DNA of 64,000 nucleotides from Cryobacterium sp. PAMC25264 (GTDB lineage Bacteria; Actinomycetota; Actinomycetes; Actinomycetales; Microbacteriaceae), in contig NZ_CP080383.1 in assembly GCF_019443325.1 (NCBI RefSeq), positions 3,162,001 to 3,226,000 of the forward strand. Reading direction: 5' to 3'. A program made the position numbers and the translations under genes. Of the stretch, positions 49,180 through 59,625 are shown piece after piece. How positions within the stretch are numbered: the stretch's first letter is position 1; each line of letters starts with the position of its first letter. Under the pieces are notes generated by a model. It saw only the letters and a list, made by a program, of their open reading frames with translations. It did no database searches and was not told the DNA's origin.

Positions 49180-49664
49180 TTCACCCGGACGTGGCAGAGG
49201 CAGTGGCCCTGCTCGGGTCGTTGGGCGGCCATCCGGAGCCGGCGGCCGCCGAGATCGACAACGCGGACTACGGCGCCGCCTTCACCCGCATGGGAAAACG
49301 ACGCCTGCGGTTCCGAGTCGGCAGGGTGACGCCCCGTAAAGTCGGCCTGTTCGTCGCCGTCTGGCGGCGCTCGCCCTCTGGATCGACCGAGCCGTTCCAG
49401 GTCGACGATGTCGATCACCTCGTTGTCCTCACCCGGGAGGGGCAACACACCGGTCTGTTCGTGTTCCCGCGGTCCGCGCTGCAACGTCACGGCATCGTGT
49501 CCGTGGCGGAATTCGGCGGCAAACGCGGCTTCCGGGTCTATCCACCGAGGTCGCGCACCGACAACGCCCAGGCCATCCGCACTCAGGCGTGGCAGGGCGC
49601 GTTTTTCCTGGATACCAGCGACGGCGTCGACCGTGAGCGGCTGCGCGAGCTCCTCGACGCCTGA
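49176..49664 (+). CDS. MepB-family protein at the end of the mod operon
   Basis: A 162-residue MepB domain protein: EIDNADYGAAFTRMGKRRLRFRVGRVTPRKVGLFVAVWRRSPSG, DDVDHLVVLTREGQHTGLFVFPRSAL, and GKRGFRVYPPRSRTDNAQAIRTQAWQGAFFLD. MepB was named from the staphylococcal mepRAB locus, but its activity is unknown. The GTG start overlaps the modC stop, so it is translated as part of the molybdate operon; whether the link is functional is unclear. It converges on the LacI gene. Confidence 0.87.
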   Translation: MIHPDVAEAVALLGSLGGHPEPAAAEIDNADYGAAFTRMGKRRLRFRVGRVTPRKVGLFVAVWRRSPSGSTEPFQVDDVDHLVVLTREGQHTGLFVFPRSALQRHGIVSVAEFGGKRGFRVYPPRSRTDNAQAIRTQAWQGAFFLDTSDGVDRERLRELLDA

Positions 49665-49765
49665 GTGTGGTTGCCGCACGGTTGACGAGACCGTCGCAGT
49701 GGCCCCGGCGCTAGCTCCGGGGACGAGGGCAAGAGACGGTTGAACGAGGTCGCCCCGCAGCCGTC

Positions 49766-50782
49766 TCAGGCGGAATCGCGGACAACAAGTGTGAGAGCCG
49801 TGCGTCGACTTTCCTTCGTGCCGGCGGGTGCGCGGCCGAAGAGAATGTTGTCGACAAGATCGATGGCGTGCTGGGCAAGTTCGGTTTTATCGATCGCGAG
49901 ACTCGTGAGCTCAGGGGTGACGAGGGCGCCGACCGCCAACCCGTCAGTCCCGATCACGGCGATGTCGCCGGGTACGGAGATGCCGGATCGTGCGAACTCC
50001 TTCAGCGCGCCAATGGCCATCACGTCGTTATAGACGAGCACGGCATCTGCGCCCGGATAGTTGTCCATGAGTTCGCGAGCCGCACGAGTACCGCCTTCGT
50101 GGGTTTCGTCGTTACGGAACTCGGAACCCTCAGTCCACGGGAGTCCGTGTTGGCTCAGGTATCTGCGGTAGGAGTTCTTTCGGGCCGACGCGATGTGACT
50201 GGAATCGATCATGGCGATCTGCCGACACCCGAGGGCAGTCAGGTGATCAAGAGCCGCTTCGACGCCGGCGGCATAGTCGATCTCCACATACGCACCGACC
50301 CGATCATCTGCGGATCCGTCGAGCATGACGAGCGGGACACCGTGAGCTTTTCCGCGGATCGCGTCGTCGGGGAGCATGTCGACTGTATCCGTGCGGCAGC
50401 CGGTCAACACCAGCGCGTCTACCCGGTCCACCAAGGACTCGAGCCGCGATCGAGCTTTCTCCACGTCATCCCCTATGTCCGACAGAATGACGCTCCAGTC
50501 GCGCTCGGATGCGATGCGGCTCAGCGCCGACGCGAGCTCGGGATAGAACGGGTTGCGAAGGTCCTCCACGACTAACCCGATCGTCACCTCCCGTCCGCGC
50601 ACCAGGCTTTGGGCGGCGCGATTAGGGCGGTAGTTCAACTCGCGGGCGGCTGCGATGACGCGTTCGCGCGTCGTGGCGCTGATGTCGGGAAGGCCGTTGA
50701 GGGCTCGGGTCACAGTCTGGCGAGAGACGCCGGCAACCCGAGCCACATCCAGGATGGTGACGGGTGAACCCTTATTTGCCAT
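49766..50782 (-). CDS. LacI-family transcriptional regulator
   Basis: A 338-residue repressor. HTH and hinge: TILDVARVAGVSRQTVTRALNGLPDISATTRERVIAAARELNYRPNRAAQSL. The periplasmic-binding-like sensor domain follows, with GLVVEDLRNPFYPELASAL, DALVLTGCRTDT, PLVMLDGSADDRVGAYVEIDYAAG and DAVLVYNDVMAIGALKEF. It is divergent from an MFS/acetyltransferase operon, with two tandem GTGAACGTTC-type operators in between, so it most likely controls that operon in response to a sugar-like ligand. Confidence 0.93.
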   Translation of the reverse strand: MANKGSPVTILDVARVAGVSRQTVTRALNGLPDISATTRERVIAAARELNYRPNRAAQSLVRGREVTIGLVVEDLRNPFYPELASALSRIASERDWSVILSDIGDDVEKARSRLESLVDRVDALVLTGCRTDTVDMLPDDAIRGKAHGVPLVMLDGSADDRVGAYVEIDYAAGVEAALDHLTALGCRQIAMIDSSHIASARKNSYRRYLSQHGLPWTEGSEFRNDETHEGGTRAARELMDNYPGADAVLVYNDVMAIGALKEFARSGISVPGDIAVIGTDGLAVGALVTPELTSLAIDKTELAQHAIDLVDNILFGRAPAGTKESRRTALTLVVRDSA

Positions 50783-50808
50783 GCACCAACCGTACTGCTA
50801 TCCTCGCC

Positions 50809-50832
50809 GTGAACGTTCCCGTGAACGTTCAC
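50809..50832. promoter_or_regulatory. tandem LacI operators
   Basis: GTGAACGTTCCC (50809-50820) directly followed by the perfect palindrome GTGAACGTTCAC (50821-50832), one full site each, 12 bases apart. They lie between lacI-type and MFS genes and carry the central CG typical of LacI-family sites. Confidence 0.78.
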
Positions 50833-50856
50833 GGTACTCAATTGAGGACGAGGTTT

Positions 50857-52239
50857 GTGAACATTTCGATTCCAGGCCGCCCAAGGCTCCGCCCGGCACG
50901 CGAGGCGAGGCGGGCGCGCACCGGCGTAGCAGTGCTGTTCTTCGTGAACGGTGCGCTGCTCTCCAACCTTCTTCCGCGCTATCCCGAGATCAAGAGTGAT
51001 CTTGATCTGAGCAACGTGCTCATCGGGGCCGCTGTCGCCGCACACCCTCTGGGGGCTCTCATCTCGGGGCTCGGTGCCGGCATCCTGGTCCGCCGGTTCC
51101 GTTCCTCGAGAGTGGCTATTGGATCTTCCCTTGTGGCCGCAGCAGCGCTCGTTCTGGCCGGCTTCGCCACCGAGTGGGTGATGCTCGCACTGGCTTTCTT
51201 CATCGCAGGTGCGATGGACTCGCTCACCGACGTCGCGGCCAACTCCCACGGACTACGTGTCCAGCGTTTCTACGGACGATCCATCATCAACTCCTTTCAT
51301 GCCGTGTGGTCGATCGGTGCCGTGGCAGGCGGCCTCACTGGCGCCGCCGCCGCCAGCCTTGGTGTTCCGTTGGGAACGCACATTCTCAGTGCAGCAATCG
51401 TTCTTGGGCTGGCGGCGTTTGCCTCTTCCCGCTTTCTCCTGCCGGGGTCGGAGCCCGTTGCCGTTGGCGTTGGCGTTGCCGAACGTCTGCCGGTTGCTGA
51501 GGTTGAGAAGAATCTGTCCCCTGCAGCCCGACCGCGGGCCACACTTCTCCCGCGGTATGGGGTTCTGCTCGCCTTTGTCATAATCGCCGCCGGCGGTGCG
51601 ATCGTTGAGGAGGCGGGGTCTTCATGGTCGGCCATCTATCTCTCAGGCGCCCTCGGCGCGACCGCGTTCGCAGCCGGTCTGGGCTTCATCACCCTCCAGA
51701 GCACGCAGGTCATCGGCCGCCTCCTCGGCGATCGCATGGTCGACCGATTCGGTCAGCGCCACGTGGCCCGCGCGGGCGGGTTCATGGTGTTCGTCGGTAT
51801 GGGCACCGCCCTGGCCTACCCCAGTGTGATCATCACAGTCCTGGGGTTTGGGCTCGCAGGATTTGGCGTCGCCACGTTGATTCCCGGCGCTATGCACGCC
51901 GCCGACGAATTGCCCGGACTGCGCCCCGGCACAGGCCTCACTCTCGTCAGCTGGCTACTACGCGTGGGCTTTCTCATTTCCCCGCTCATAGTCGGAGCCG
52001 TTGCCGACGCTTCGTCTCTTCGATTCGGTCTCGTTCTCGTTCCGATCGCGGGTGTCGTGGTGATGGTCTTCGCCGTCGCCTTTCCCGTGCGGACGACTCA
52101 GCCACTCGACTCAACGGGCACACACACGTTTTCGGAATGCCCCGAATGCCAACACGACTCTGATCGGTTCCTTCTTTCACATCCGGACGAGACAATCCCT
52201 GCCAGATCAACCCACAAGAGAGAGACACACAATGAGTGA
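50857..52239 (+). CDS. MFS transporter in LacI-controlled operon
   Basis: Major facilitator of 460 residues with about 12 helices, of the FucP/AraJ-like small-molecule type. The N-terminal half has FFVNGALLSNLLPRYPEIKSDLDLS and GLGAGILVRRFRSSRVA; a conserved FIAGAMDSLTDVAANSHGLRVQRFYGRSIINSFHAVWSIGAV is characteristic. GTG 50857 follows a GAGGACGAGG site and lies after the operators. The C-terminal about 45 residues are a polar tail with a CPEC pair that is not part of the fold. It overlaps the acetyltransferase gene by eight bases. Confidence 0.87.
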   Translation: MNISIPGRPRLRPAREARRARTGVAVLFFVNGALLSNLLPRYPEIKSDLDLSNVLIGAAVAAHPLGALISGLGAGILVRRFRSSRVAIGSSLVAAAALVLAGFATEWVMLALAFFIAGAMDSLTDVAANSHGLRVQRFYGRSIINSFHAVWSIGAVAGGLTGAAAASLGVPLGTHILSAAIVLGLAAFASSRFLLPGSEPVAVGVGVAERLPVAEVEKNLSPAARPRATLLPRYGVLLAFVIIAAGGAIVEEAGSSWSAIYLSGALGATAFAAGLGFITLQSTQVIGRLLGDRMVDRFGQRHVARAGGFMVFVGMGTALAYPSVIITVLGFGLAGFGVATLIPGAMHAADELPGLRPGTGLTLVSWLLRVGFLISPLIVGAVADASSLRFGLVLVPIAGVVVMVFAVAFPVRTTQPLDSTGTHTFSECPECQHDSDRFLLSHPDETIPARSTHKRETHNE

Positions 52240-52891
52240 AACCGCCAAGGCGACCGAGGACCAAATGATGGATGCCCGCGAACGCGACGTCCGCAACCGG
52301 ATGGACCAGCACCAGCTCTACACGGACTCCGGCGCCGGCCTGGAAGCCCTGACCGAAGAGCGACTTCGCGGCAAGGACCTTGCCGACGACTTCAACGCAA
52401 CCCGGGCCCGAGACGAAAGCGGACGCCACCGTATCTTGCTCGAACTGTTCGGCAGCATGGGCGAGAACGTGTGGGTCGAGCCACCTCTCCGTGTCGCCTA
52501 CGGCAACCACGTTCACGTCGGCCACACGGTGTACGCCAACTTCAATCTCACACTCGTCGACGACGTCGACATCTATATCGGCGACCGCGTCATGTTTGCC
52601 CCCAACGTAACCATCACCACCACGGGACATCCGGTGCATCCCGAACTCCGCCGTGACGGATCCCAGTTCTCCGCCCCGGTGCACATCGAGGACGATGTCT
52701 GGATCGGCTCCGGCGCCATTATCCTTCCGGGCGTCACTATCGGCGCCGGCGCAATCGTGGGCGCAGGAAGCATCGTCACGGCCAACGTTCCCGCCGGCGT
52801 GGTCGTCGCGGGCTCTCCGGCCCGAATCATCCGAACGATCTCCGACGCCGACCGGCAGTTCTCGTACCGAGCGCCGCGCGACCTCCAGTAG
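52232..52891 (+). CDS. sugar O-acetyltransferase (maltose acetyltransferase type)
   Basis: A 219-residue hexapeptide acetyltransferase. Mac domain: RNRMDQHQLYTDSGAGLEAL and GKDLADDFNATRARD. Beta-helix: VWVEPPLRVAYGNHVHVGHTVYANFNLTLVDDVDIYIGDRVMFAPNVTI, catalytic His in TTTGHPVHPELRRDG, then DDVWIGSGAIILPGVTIGAGAI and ANVPAGVVVAGSPARII. It is probably co-transcribed with the MFS gene under LacI control, acetylating the exported or imported sugar. It is a paralogue of the protein at 43510. Confidence 0.92.
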   Translation: MSETAKATEDQMMDARERDVRNRMDQHQLYTDSGAGLEALTEERLRGKDLADDFNATRARDESGRHRILLELFGSMGENVWVEPPLRVAYGNHVHVGHTVYANFNLTLVDDVDIYIGDRVMFAPNVTITTTGHPVHPELRRDGSQFSAPVHIEDDVWIGSGAIILPGVTIGAGAIVGAGSIVTANVPAGVVVAGSPARIIRTISDADRQFSYRAPRDLQ

Positions 52892-53123
52892 CCCAGGCAC
52901 CACAGCTGGATGTGACTTTCGGCGTCATCTGGTGGTGCTCTGCGATCGCTATGTGGCGCGTCTGCCTGGTCGCCGGCGCCGCCTCAGAACGGTAGTCAGC
53001 ATCGTGTGACTCGGCGGATGGGAAACGCCGAGGTTGTGCGACGGTCTGGCGCCATGAAGTGTCCGCGCACGGAATGGCCTGCGAACTCGCTGTGTTCCCG
53101 CGCATGGTCCTCAAGAATCAGCG
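52892..53123. other. intergenic region, no gene seen
   Basis: 232 bases between the acetyltransferase stop and the SUMF1-like stop (convergent). Short reading frames on both strands show no recognisable family. No strong hairpin was found. Confidence 0.3.
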
Positions 53124-53870
53124 TCAGTGCCGCCGGGGTGTCCATCCCGATGGCAGCATCCCCGTTGTTTTCTCTCGTTCAGCATCAGCATCGGCGGACC
53201 AGCCTTGAGCTATCAGAGCATGATCGAAGGCACCCCGCGCCAGGCGGAAGCCAAGATCAGGGTGACTCATCTGTGGCGCACCGCCACGACGCGTCGAGGC
53301 CCGCACACTCCAATGTCTGTCAGAGAAGCCTCCGCCGCGGAAGACGCGGTAGCCGCCGTATCGGGCAGGATCGAGCAGGTCCCAACACCATTCCCAGACG
53401 TTACCCAGGGTGTCGTGGAGCCCGAAGCCGTTGGGCTGCTTGAGGCCAACTTCTTTCGGAATCTCTAGCTCGTCCCTCGCGGTCCACCCGATGTCTTCGA
53501 GAGGTCCGTAGCGTGGCCCGGTAGTGCCAGCACGACACGCGTATTCCCACTCAGCCTCGGTTGGCAAGCGGTACCCCGAGGCATCAGTGCGCCACGTCAC
53601 TTCGCCTTCATCCACCGTGTACGCCGGAGTGAGTCCCTCGTTCACTGACGCAGCATTGGAGAATTCGATGGCGTCCAGCCAGCTCACGTCCACCGACGGC
53701 GTGTGTGCACCAGGTCCTCCACTGCCTGTCAACCGCGCAAACTGAGCCGAGGTAACAGGAACGACCCCGATTTCGAATGGTTCCAGCTGGACAACCCAGC
53801 GGCGCTGACGCCGCGCGTCATGTAATCCCACTTCTCCGGCCGGCAGCGGACGAAGGTCGAACATAGACAT
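53124..53870 (-). CDS. SUMF1/formylglycine-generating-enzyme-like protein
   Basis: A 248-residue protein of the FGE-sulfatase/SUMF1 fold: FEIGVVPVTSAQFARLTG, VDVSWLDAIEFSNAASVNEGLTPAY, GYRLPTEAEWEYACRAGTTGPRYG, GLHDTLGNVWEWCWDLLDP and VFRGGGFSDRHWSVRAS, ending with DLGFRLARGA. The pair of active-site cysteines near the C-terminus of true formylglycine-generating enzymes is not seen (the region is STRRGGAPQMSHPDLGFR). It may be a non-catalytic or differently acting SUMF1-like protein. No sulfatase is nearby. Confidence 0.85.
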   Translation of the reverse strand: MSMFDLRPLPAGEVGLHDARRQRRWVVQLEPFEIGVVPVTSAQFARLTGSGGPGAHTPSVDVSWLDAIEFSNAASVNEGLTPAYTVDEGEVTWRTDASGYRLPTEAEWEYACRAGTTGPRYGPLEDIGWTARDELEIPKEVGLKQPNGFGLHDTLGNVWEWCWDLLDPARYGGYRVFRGGGFSDRHWSVRASTRRGGAPQMSHPDLGFRLARGAFDHALIAQGWSADADAEREKTTGMLPSGWTPRRH

Positions 53871-54044
53871 TTCACAATGCTCCCACGTGGTCGTCTCACA
53901 CGCAGGATGGTAGGCGGTCCACGACTGACACCGCCGAGGGTGTCGCGTTTGTCCTACCCGATCAGCCCTCTGAGTGACACCAGGTCAACACACCTCATCG
54001 CTGTTCACCGATCCCGGCGCGGCGACCGGGCCGCCGACTCCACA

Positions 54045-55133
54045 TCAGCGAACCGCGGTGGTGACCAGGCGCTCCAGCCGAACGATTCCGGCGTAACGGC
54101 CGGCGTTGTCGGTGACGATCAGCGGGTCGTAGCGGTGCGCCCGATCGCGTGTGATCGCCCGGAGGAGGGCGTCGCGCACCGGGGTATCCAGGGTGACCCG
54201 CAGCGCATCCACGGCCATGCCGAGGTGGGCGCTCTCGCTGTCGAGAACCGAGACCGGGCGACTGTGATGGTCGATGAGGACCACGGTGCGCACCTCGGAA
54301 TCGCCGGTGAAGATCTGCGCGGCCAGGGTGACGCTCGCCACGGCGGGCACGACGTCGAGCAGGTCCCGCACCGTGGGCACCGGGTTCGACGTCTTGGCCC
54401 GCAGCACCGTTGTCGCCAGAGCCGGCCAGGCCGGCCCGGGCCGGGCGAGGTAGTACCCCTGGGCGAGCGGAACCCCGAGTGCCATGATCGTGTCATATTC
54501 GGCAGCAGTCTCGATGCCCTCGGCCAGCACCCAGGAGTCAATGCGGCTGGCGAAGGTGCCGATCATCTCCACGAGGGCACGCTTCGCCTCGTCGGCGTCG
54601 ATGCCTTGGATGAGCTCACGGTCGAGCTTGATCAGCGCGGGCTTCAGCGCGAGCAGACGGGACAACCCCGCGTATCCGGAGCCGAGATCGTCCACGGCGA
54701 TGAGGCCGCCGGCGGCACGGATGGCGTCCAGCTCGGGCTCCAGATCGGTGGCTGACTCGATGGAGGATTGTTCGGTGAGCTCCACAAAGACGCCCTGGAG
54801 GTCGGGGTGGTCCCGCCAGACCGCGCGGATGGCCTCGTCCCGAAGCACGGGCGGCGACACGTTGACGGTGAGAAAGCAGTTGGCCGGCAGCGTTCCTCGT
54901 TCGGCGAGGATCACGCGCAGGCAGGCCGCCTCGATCTCCGCCGATCGGCCGGTCGCGCGCGCCCGCTCGAACAGGTCCTCCACACCGATGCCGTCGGGCA
55001 GGTCGAAGCGGGCCAGACCCTCGAACCCCACCACGACACCGCGGGCGGTGTCGACGATCGGCTGGAACGCGGCCGACACCCCGGTTCCGGCACCGACAGC
55101 GTCCAGCAGAGTGACCCACCCCGCGTCGGACAC
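54045..55133 (-). CDS. EAL-domain protein with C-terminal CBS-like pair
   Basis: A 362-residue predicted c-di-GMP phosphodiesterase, cytoplasmic. EAL domain (about residues 1-235): EGL at residues 38-40 (EAL variant), NVSP, ELTEQSS, VDDLGSGYAGLSRL, LIKLDRELIQ, AEGIETAAEY and the final QGYYLARPGPAW, so all catalytic acidic and Lys positions are kept. Residues about 260-362 contain two strands-plus-helix units typical of CBS motifs (VRTVVLIDHHSRPVSVLD; YDPLIVTDNAGRYAGIVRLERL). ATG 55133 starts eight bases after the DUF1059 stop, suggesting one operon. Confidence 0.88.
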   Translation of the reverse strand: MSDAGWVTLLDAVGAGTGVSAAFQPIVDTARGVVVGFEGLARFDLPDGIGVEDLFERARATGRSAEIEAACLRVILAERGTLPANCFLTVNVSPPVLRDEAIRAVWRDHPDLQGVFVELTEQSSIESATDLEPELDAIRAAGGLIAVDDLGSGYAGLSRLLALKPALIKLDRELIQGIDADEAKRALVEMIGTFASRIDSWVLAEGIETAAEYDTIMALGVPLAQGYYLARPGPAWPALATTVLRAKTSNPVPTVRDLLDVVPAVASVTLAAQIFTGDSEVRTVVLIDHHSRPVSVLDSESAHLGMAVDALRVTLDTPVRDALLRAITRDRAHRYDPLIVTDNAGRYAGIVRLERLVTTAVR

Positions 55134-55141
55134 GCCGTGCG

Positions 55142-55318
55142 TCAGGAGACGGTCACGATCCGGTTGGTGATGCTCTCAACCAACTCCGGCGTCACGGTCG
55201 TGATCCCGTGGGCCGTGGCGGCGTGCTGGGCAACGAGAACGAGGATCTCGTCGTCGGTGGAGCTGACCCAACTGGCCGCGCATCCCGGAACCACATCACC
55301 ACAGGCAAAAGACTTCAT
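55142..55318 (-). CDS. DUF1059 small protein
   Basis: A 58-residue protein, short enough to be overlooked. It starts MKSFACGDVVPGCAASWVSS and continues DDEILVLVAQHAATAHGITT to VTPELVESITNRIVTVS, the full DUF1059 pattern with CGDVVPGC, function unknown (two conserved cysteines, possible metal site). A GGGGGAGAG ribosome site precedes the ATG at 55318. It lies eight bases upstream of the EAL gene, so it probably shares that transcript. Confidence 0.88.
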   Translation of the reverse strand: MKSFACGDVVPGCAASWVSSTDDEILVLVAQHAATAHGITTVTPELVESITNRIVTVS

Positions 55319-55426
55319 CACACTCTCCCCCTCATCGCACGGTGGCGACTCTATGTATACGTATGTTTCGAGTGTAGTTCGGAGGCGCGGCCGGCGCGGA
55401 TTGGAGCCGGCCGCATCTCGCTCAGG

Positions 55427-57064
55427 CTAGTAACGTACCTCATCGATGGGTCCGCCGCCGGCGAGGTCTTCGAGCAGCAGTTCGGGGTGGTCTCGCACGG
55501 TGTTCCGCAGCCGCCACGGGGTGCTGAACAGGGCCAGCAGGGTGCCGTCGCTGCGGCGGAGCACCTCCACCTGACGGTCGTGGCCGAGGATCAGGGCGCT
55601 TTCCTTGTCGGTGCGGCGGGCCAGCTGGTACGGCAGCACGTCGCTGCGGATGGCGGCGCCGAAGTCGTGCGACATCCGCTCTTCGACGACCTCGAACTGC
55701 ATCGGGCCCACGGCGCCGAGCACCGGGGCTTGGTCGCCGCGGAGGTCGGAGCGCATCACCTGGATGACGCCCTCGTGGTCGAGCTGGTCGATGCCGCGGC
55801 GGAACTGCTTGTGCTTGCTGGTGTCGGCGGGGCGCACGGCGCGGAAGTGCGCGGGCGCGAACATCGGCAGTGGCGGGAAGGTGACGGCCGGGTTGCCCTC
55901 GTGGATCGAGTCGCCCACGCGGAGCGCGGACGCGTTCACGAGGCCCACGATGTCGCCGGGCCAGGCCTCCTCGGCCACCTCGCGGTCCTTGCCGAAGAGC
56001 TGCTGCGCGTACTTGGTCGCGAACGGCCGCCCGGTGGCGGAGTGGGTGACGACCATGCCGCGGCGGAACTGGCCGGAGCAGACCCTCACGAAGGCGACGT
56101 AGTCGCGGTGCGAGGAGTTCATCCCGGACTGCACCTTGAACACGAACCCGGAGAACGGGCTGGTCACCGGGCGGTGGCCGCCGTCGGCGTCCAGGCGAGC
56201 CTTGGCGGGCGGGGCGAAGTCCACCAGGGTGTCCAGGATGTGCTGCACGCCGAAGTTGAGCACCGCGGCGGAGAACAGCACCGGGGTGGTGATGCCGCCG
56301 AGGAAGGACTCTTCGTCGTGGTTCTGGCCCTCTTCGGCGAGGAGTTCGGACTCCTCGGCGGCGGCAACCCAGGCGTCACCCTCGTCGATCGCGGCCTCGG
56401 CGGCGGTCGTGCGCTCGGAGTCGGCGCGGGTGGCGCCGCCGGCGGTGCGGTTGAAGCGGATGAAGTCGCTCGTCTCCCGTTCGATCACCCCGCGGAAGTC
56501 ACCCGCGATGCCGACCGGCCAGGTGAGCGGGGTGGGGATCAGGCCCGTGCGGGTGCGGATCTCGTCCATGAGGTCGAGGGCGGCGGAGCCGGGCCGGTCC
56601 CACTTGTTGATCACGGTGATGACGGGCAGGCCCCGCTGCTTGCACACCTCGAACAGCTTCATGGTCTGCACCTCGAGGCCCTTGCTGGCGTCGACGAGCA
56701 TGACGGCGGCATCCACCGCGGAGAGCACCCGGAAGGTGTCTTCGGAGAAGTCGGCGTGGCCGGGGGTGTCGACGAGGTTGATCACGCTGTCGCGGTACTC
56801 GAACTGGATGGCGGCGGAGGTGATCGAGATGCCACGCTCCTGCTCCATGGTCATCCAGTCGGAGACGGTGCCGCGGCGGCCGGCCTTGCCGTGCGTGGCG
56901 CCGGCGGTGGTGATGGCGCGGGCGTGCAGCAGCAGCGCCTCGGTGAGCGTGGACTTGCCCGCGTCGGGGTGCGAGATGACGGCGAAGGTGCGCCGGCGCA
57001 CGGCCTGGGCCTCGACCTCTTTCGGGGACACCTCGGTGCCCGGGGTCATGGTTGTGTCAGCCAC
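55427..57064 (-). CDS. prfC: peptide chain release factor 3
   Basis: GTPase of 545 residues that recycles RF1/RF2 from the ribosome. G1 SHPDAGKST (31-39), switch II DTPGHADFSED (from residue 99), NKWD, and the G-domain insert; then EF-Tu-like domains with FSGFVFKVQSGMNSSHRDYVAFVRVCSG and AVGPMQFEVVEERMSHDFG. The start MADTTMTPGTEVSPKEVEAQ is used. The first about 69 codons and upstream DNA are duplicated at 61852-62082, 5 kb away in the same orientation. It is divergent from a UvrA-like gene. Confidence 0.95.
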   Translation of the reverse strand: MADTTMTPGTEVSPKEVEAQAVRRRTFAVISHPDAGKSTLTEALLLHARAITTAGATHGKAGRRGTVSDWMTMEQERGISITSAAIQFEYRDSVINLVDTPGHADFSEDTFRVLSAVDAAVMLVDASKGLEVQTMKLFEVCKQRGLPVITVINKWDRPGSAALDLMDEIRTRTGLIPTPLTWPVGIAGDFRGVIERETSDFIRFNRTAGGATRADSERTTAAEAAIDEGDAWVAAAEESELLAEEGQNHDEESFLGGITTPVLFSAAVLNFGVQHILDTLVDFAPPAKARLDADGGHRPVTSPFSGFVFKVQSGMNSSHRDYVAFVRVCSGQFRRGMVVTHSATGRPFATKYAQQLFGKDREVAEEAWPGDIVGLVNASALRVGDSIHEGNPAVTFPPLPMFAPAHFRAVRPADTSKHKQFRRGIDQLDHEGVIQVMRSDLRGDQAPVLGAVGPMQFEVVEERMSHDFGAAIRSDVLPYQLARRTDKESALILGHDRQVEVLRRSDGTLLALFSTPWRLRNTVRDHPELLLEDLAGGGPIDEVRY

Positions 57065-57189
57065 GTGCTCAGTTCCTACCTCTTGTAGTGCACGAAAATA
57101 CGCGCACTACCTTCAAATCTACCCGGCGCGGGTCGACCAGCGGCACCCGCTCTGCTTGAATCAAGCCAGACGACGCACGAGGAGACACC

Positions 57190-59544
<2,355 letters not shown>

Positions 59545-59625
59545 GCCCGCCGCCGGGAACCGATCTACCCCGTCCGGACATTCCTGGGTACAGCACTCTC
59601 GGTACAGAGTGCGTGAGGGGCAACG

